DNA of 64,000 nt, from assembly GCA_023014365.1 (NCBI GenBank), contig JAEBUN010000008.1, positions 372,001 through 436,000 on the forward strand, read 5' to 3'. Source of the DNA: Lepiota brunneoincarnata. Lineage: Eukaryota > Basidiomycota > Agaricomycetes > Agaricales > Agaricaceae. Both the position numbers and the translations under genes were made by a program. Of the stretch, positions 59,724 through 64,000 are shown piece after piece; the stretch's first letter is position 1; each line of letters opens with the position of its first letter. The notes below the pieces were generated by a model. That model searched no databases and was not told the origin of the DNA. It saw nothing but the letters and a program-made list of their open reading frames with translations.

Positions 59724-60581
59724 ATGAGCTCGCTTGGTCGGACTGTGCTCAAAGCCAGTAAAGTGGTTAGGCCCCGGGCAGGTGAGCAGAATTTCTGATG
59801 GTAATCGACCGACTGGACTTCTGAGTCGACGATCCAGATATTCTCAGAGAGGCAAGGCAAATCATATTGTCCAACGTTCCTCGTACAGCGACGCCCGAGG
59901 ACATCAGGAGAGAAATTAACAAGGCTGGTGTCCAGGGCGTTTCGGACGGTGCGAATTTGGCGTTCGCTGCCCCACCTATCTTTTGCTCAAAACTTCCCCC
60001 TAGTTGCTCTCGACTATGAATTTTTTAAACCGGCAGAACGTGCTATCCTGACGCTCGTTGACTCTGACTACCTCCAACCGAACCTAACCGCACTCAAAAA
60101 CCTGACCATCTCTGGCATACCTATCTCTTCAGACTCCTATGTCGCTGAAATCCATATGCGGCCCAGAATGCGGGGTATAGATGGCCGACTGGAAGCAGCA
60201 AAGAGGGGAGCGTTGACTGGTTATGGACCCAATGCTGGTATACCGAACAATGAAATGACAGTGACGATTTCCGGGTTACCTGCCAGGATGAAGGTGGAAG
60301 ATGTGGAGGAGCTGCTGAAGGATTATCATATTGCCCGCGCACGAAAAGGGTTGCCGCTTATCGTTAAACTTCCACTGTGTGTTTTGTCGCCTGCCTCGGT
60401 TGCCGTTGAATCTCCTAACAGCACGTTGTTCAGGCCCCCAGGGACATTTTCCATGACTTCAAGATTTATTGTCATCCTTACTTCCGTAGGAGAGGCACAC
60501 CGTCTTGTGCGGAATCTGCATGCTCTGTATCTCAATTTCTTTGGAGAAGAGGTCTTAATATCCGCCAAAGTAATCAGCTAG
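59724..60581 (+). CDS. RRM-type RNA-binding protein, possibly mitochondrial
   Basis: Exons 59724-59781, 59838-59948, 60004-60376, 60434-60581; 229 residues, phases consistent. The N-terminus is short and basic (VLKASKVVRPRAG). An RRM-like fold follows: REARQIILSNVPRTATPEDI as the first strand and helix, then EINKAGVQGVSDVALDYEFF and RAILTL. A second such fold reads NEMTVTISGLPARMKVEDVE, then FSMTSRFIVILTSVGEAHRL. It matches an unnamed fungal family; the RNA target is unknown. Mitochondrial targeting is only suggested by the basic start. Confidence 0.7.
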
Positions 60582-60641
60582 CATTCAAACAATAATAATA
60601 ATATAGAGCGCCGAGAAGAGCACAATCATAGAATACAGAGT
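60582..60641. terminator. Shared 3' region of two convergent genes
   Basis: 60 bp between the stop codons of the RRM gene and CBC2. It is A/T-rich (acaataataataatata), which could serve as polyadenylation signal on the plus strand, and ttatt on the minus strand could do the same for the other gene. The transcripts must overlap. Confidence 0.4.
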
Positions 60642-61503
60642 CTACATCCGATTCACGTCCATATCCTCCTCGGTCCGCGTTCGCTGACCCTATGACGTAT
60701 GTGTCAACTGGTAAGCACACTAACCGGAAGACGCGTCCGCACTCACCAATCTCATGTTATCACCCTCGTCGTCCGGCGAGCGACCACGCTTAAGCCTATT
60801 CTCCGTCTGAGACCCACCCTGATCTTTCCAATCACCACCGCCGCCCGCAACGGCGCCCGGGCCATCCTGTGCATCCGCATACCGCTCCTCCACTTCCCTC
60901 CGTCTCTCAATCTCGAGCTTCTGTGCCTGAGCACCCCACCCGCCTCGACCAGGATCATAGTCCTGCCGGTGCTCGTCGCGAACCTGGCCTCCACTTTTTC
61001 CTCGACCGAACTGTCGACCTTCTTTGTAGCCCAAGTCCAAGTCGCACCGGATGATTCGTTCGTCGAGTTTTGTTCCGCTGACGTACTTCATGCATGCAAG
61101 AGCCTCTGCGTGAGTGTAATATTCTACGAAGCAGAACCCACATGGTGTCCTGGAAAAATAAAAGTATCAGAAGTTGTGGGGCAGCCGACAGAGGTTGACT
61201 GAACAACTCACCGGGTATTCCGGTCTAATCCCATAATAATCCGTTTTATACCTCCTCCATCTTCTGGATTAGCACACTTTGTGAAAAGCTCATATATCTG
61301 CTCTTCTGTAGTATAAAAACTCAGGTTACCAATCTACCCAATGCCCCCGGTCTTTAGTCGCCTCTCCCGAGCGTTAGTTGGAAGGCACCTACATAGAGCG
61401 TGGTGGATTTCGCTAGCAAATCAGCCTGTTTTGCGCGGTCCACACGAGCCTGTGAGTCCTTATAGTTGGAGGGCTGGTCAAGCGGGGGAATTACATGGGC
61501 CAT
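60642..61503 (-). CDS. CBC2: Nuclear cap-binding protein subunit 2 (CBP20)
   Basis: Exons 61503-61393, 61333-61212, 61149-60747, 60689-60642; 227 residues in frame. CBP20 binds the 7-methylguanosine cap of RNA polymerase II transcripts together with CBP80. The RRM has RNP2 [19 protein letters not shown] and RNP1 [20 protein letters not shown]; the cap-stacking tyrosines are expected in YKDSQ at the N-terminus. [12 protein letters not shown] and [20 protein letters not shown] follow, also typical, then a Gly/Arg/Asp-rich tail longer than in yeast. Exon 1 ends with TAT before gtaggt, which restores the usual LYIGNL. Confidence 0.92.
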
Positions 61504-61635
61504 TTCAAACAACTTGTGCGTTCCAGTCGACTGCTACTTTAGGTTTAAATTTCAGATTTTCCCACAGCATTCCCTAATTGGGTACCCCAGACGCGTCACC
61601 CACTTGCGCATCTTTCAAACTCCTTCCCACTAGCC
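61504..61635. promoter_or_regulatory. Bidirectional promoter, CBC2 / RPT3
   Basis: 132 bp between divergent start codons. Confidence 0.5.
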
Positions 61636-63270
<1,635 letters not shown>

Positions 63271-64000
63271 TTTCGCATTCTCTGTATACAGGTACGTTCA
63301 ACCTTTCTCCACACAACTTGGGCTCACAGGACCTCTGCAGCGTTCCACTTGTATTCTATACCTGCAACCACATTTATTTAGACTCATATATGGGTACGAT
63401 CGTCAACATTCAGTCAAAAACCTACCCAGCCCAATGCTCTGTTCACTTTGGCACCCATCCGCTCTGACCACGGATCGGTGCCCATTCTTATGAGCAAGAA
63501 GAATATCAGTCTTCCCTGTTTCCTTCCTCTTCGGCATTATTAGGCAAATCTGCAGCAGCGCCTTCTTGGTATTGCTGTGGATGCATGGAGAGGCTAGCCC
63601 TACGGGTTGAATACATTCTACCCTCTTCACTCCGTGTCTGATTGTGAGCCCTTTTTCGCCCTTGTTGCTGCACATATTGACTACGATCTGCAGAATATAC
63701 TTCAATATATCCCTACCCCTGAACGATGCGTGAATTCCATAGTTGGATGGTGCTCCTCAACACTCTGGACGGCGTCATGTGCATACACGCTCGTTCTCAT
63801 TTTACGGGAGCTAGAACAATTTTTGACGCCTGCGATATAAACGAGGAGTCTCCCGCGTTGTTGTTCATCACTCTCTGTCCCTCCGAGATGGTGAAGATGC
63901 GTTGGGTGACATCGGCTACTTTGACCAACGAGTATATCTGTAGTACATTCTAGCTGGTTAAAAATACAAGCAATCCCGTAAACCTGAGGCCAGTGAGCCC
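63271..64000. other. Downstream of RPT3, no gene recognised
   Basis: A frame at 63726-63953 (plus) and another at 63403-63705 (minus) are open but unlike known proteins. They may be exons of a gene that continues outside the window. Confidence 0.35.

Noticed and set aside
63726..63953. 75-codon plus-strand open frame after RPT3
   Set aside because: There is no family resemblance and no promoter or splice context. It could be part of a gene outside the window, but this cannot be supported.

Overview
This is a window of nuclear DNA from a filamentous fungus, most likely a basidiomycete of the class Agaricomycetes. The evidence is intron-dense genes (introns mostly about 46-65 bp, GT...AG, with a few 8-21 bp micro-exons), mid-range GC judged by eye, a retaining trehalose phosphorylase, a DUF6593 protein, and several proteins that I recognise only from mushroom-forming fungi. 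The triplet of secreted RlpA-like proteins would fit a plant-associated member such as the Rhizoctonia/Ceratobasidium group, but that is a guess. I see no tRNA, rRNA, CRISPR array, transposon or viral gene.

Layout. 1-875: last exons of a SERCA-type calcium pump. 1378-5546: three tandem paralogues for secreted double-psi beta-barrel (RlpA-like) proteins with Kex2 propeptides. 6520-14175, all minus strand: a basidiomycete hypothetical protein, a mitochondrial RCC1-repeat protein (FMP25-like), a small membrane protein and the COMPASS subunit ASH2/Bre2. 14285-15347: a ubiquitin-conjugating enzyme. 17732-23273: a large low-complexity conserved protein. 23517-28433, minus: a Gln-rich DUF6593 protein, a BTB-domain protein and the N-terminal glutamine amidase NTAQ1. 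31707-32985, minus: ATP12; 33175-37759, plus: MSH3; 37756-42005, minus: POL5/MYBBP1A, which overlaps MSH3 by three bases at the stop codons. 43361-46166, minus: trehalose phosphorylase; 46673-48595, plus: a TFIIB-like factor; 49619-51301, minus: an F-box protein. 52168-63270: a dense housekeeping block with a PAP2 lipid phosphatase, PPP4R2, a Lys-rich presumed nucleolar protein, eIF1, SNRNP27, an RRM protein, cap-binding CBP20 and proteasome ATPase RPT3.

How it works together. Most genes are unrelated housekeeping functions, but they are packed in head-to-head pairs with only 88-506 bp between start codons, so shared promoters are likely. The accessory part is the secreted RlpA-like cluster at the left end. 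Several genes (first RlpA-like copy, FMP25-like, the 17.7-23.3 kb gene, ATP12, MSH3) contain single-base frame breaks that I could not explain by introns. Their neighbours, some with 11-12 exons, splice in frame from start to stop. This looks more like local sequence error or allele mixing than wholesale gene decay, but the sequence alone cannot decide.

Exon boundaries were set by hand from splice signals, phase and family resemblance; none was tested with transcripts. Family names come from recognition of conserved motifs, not from a database search.
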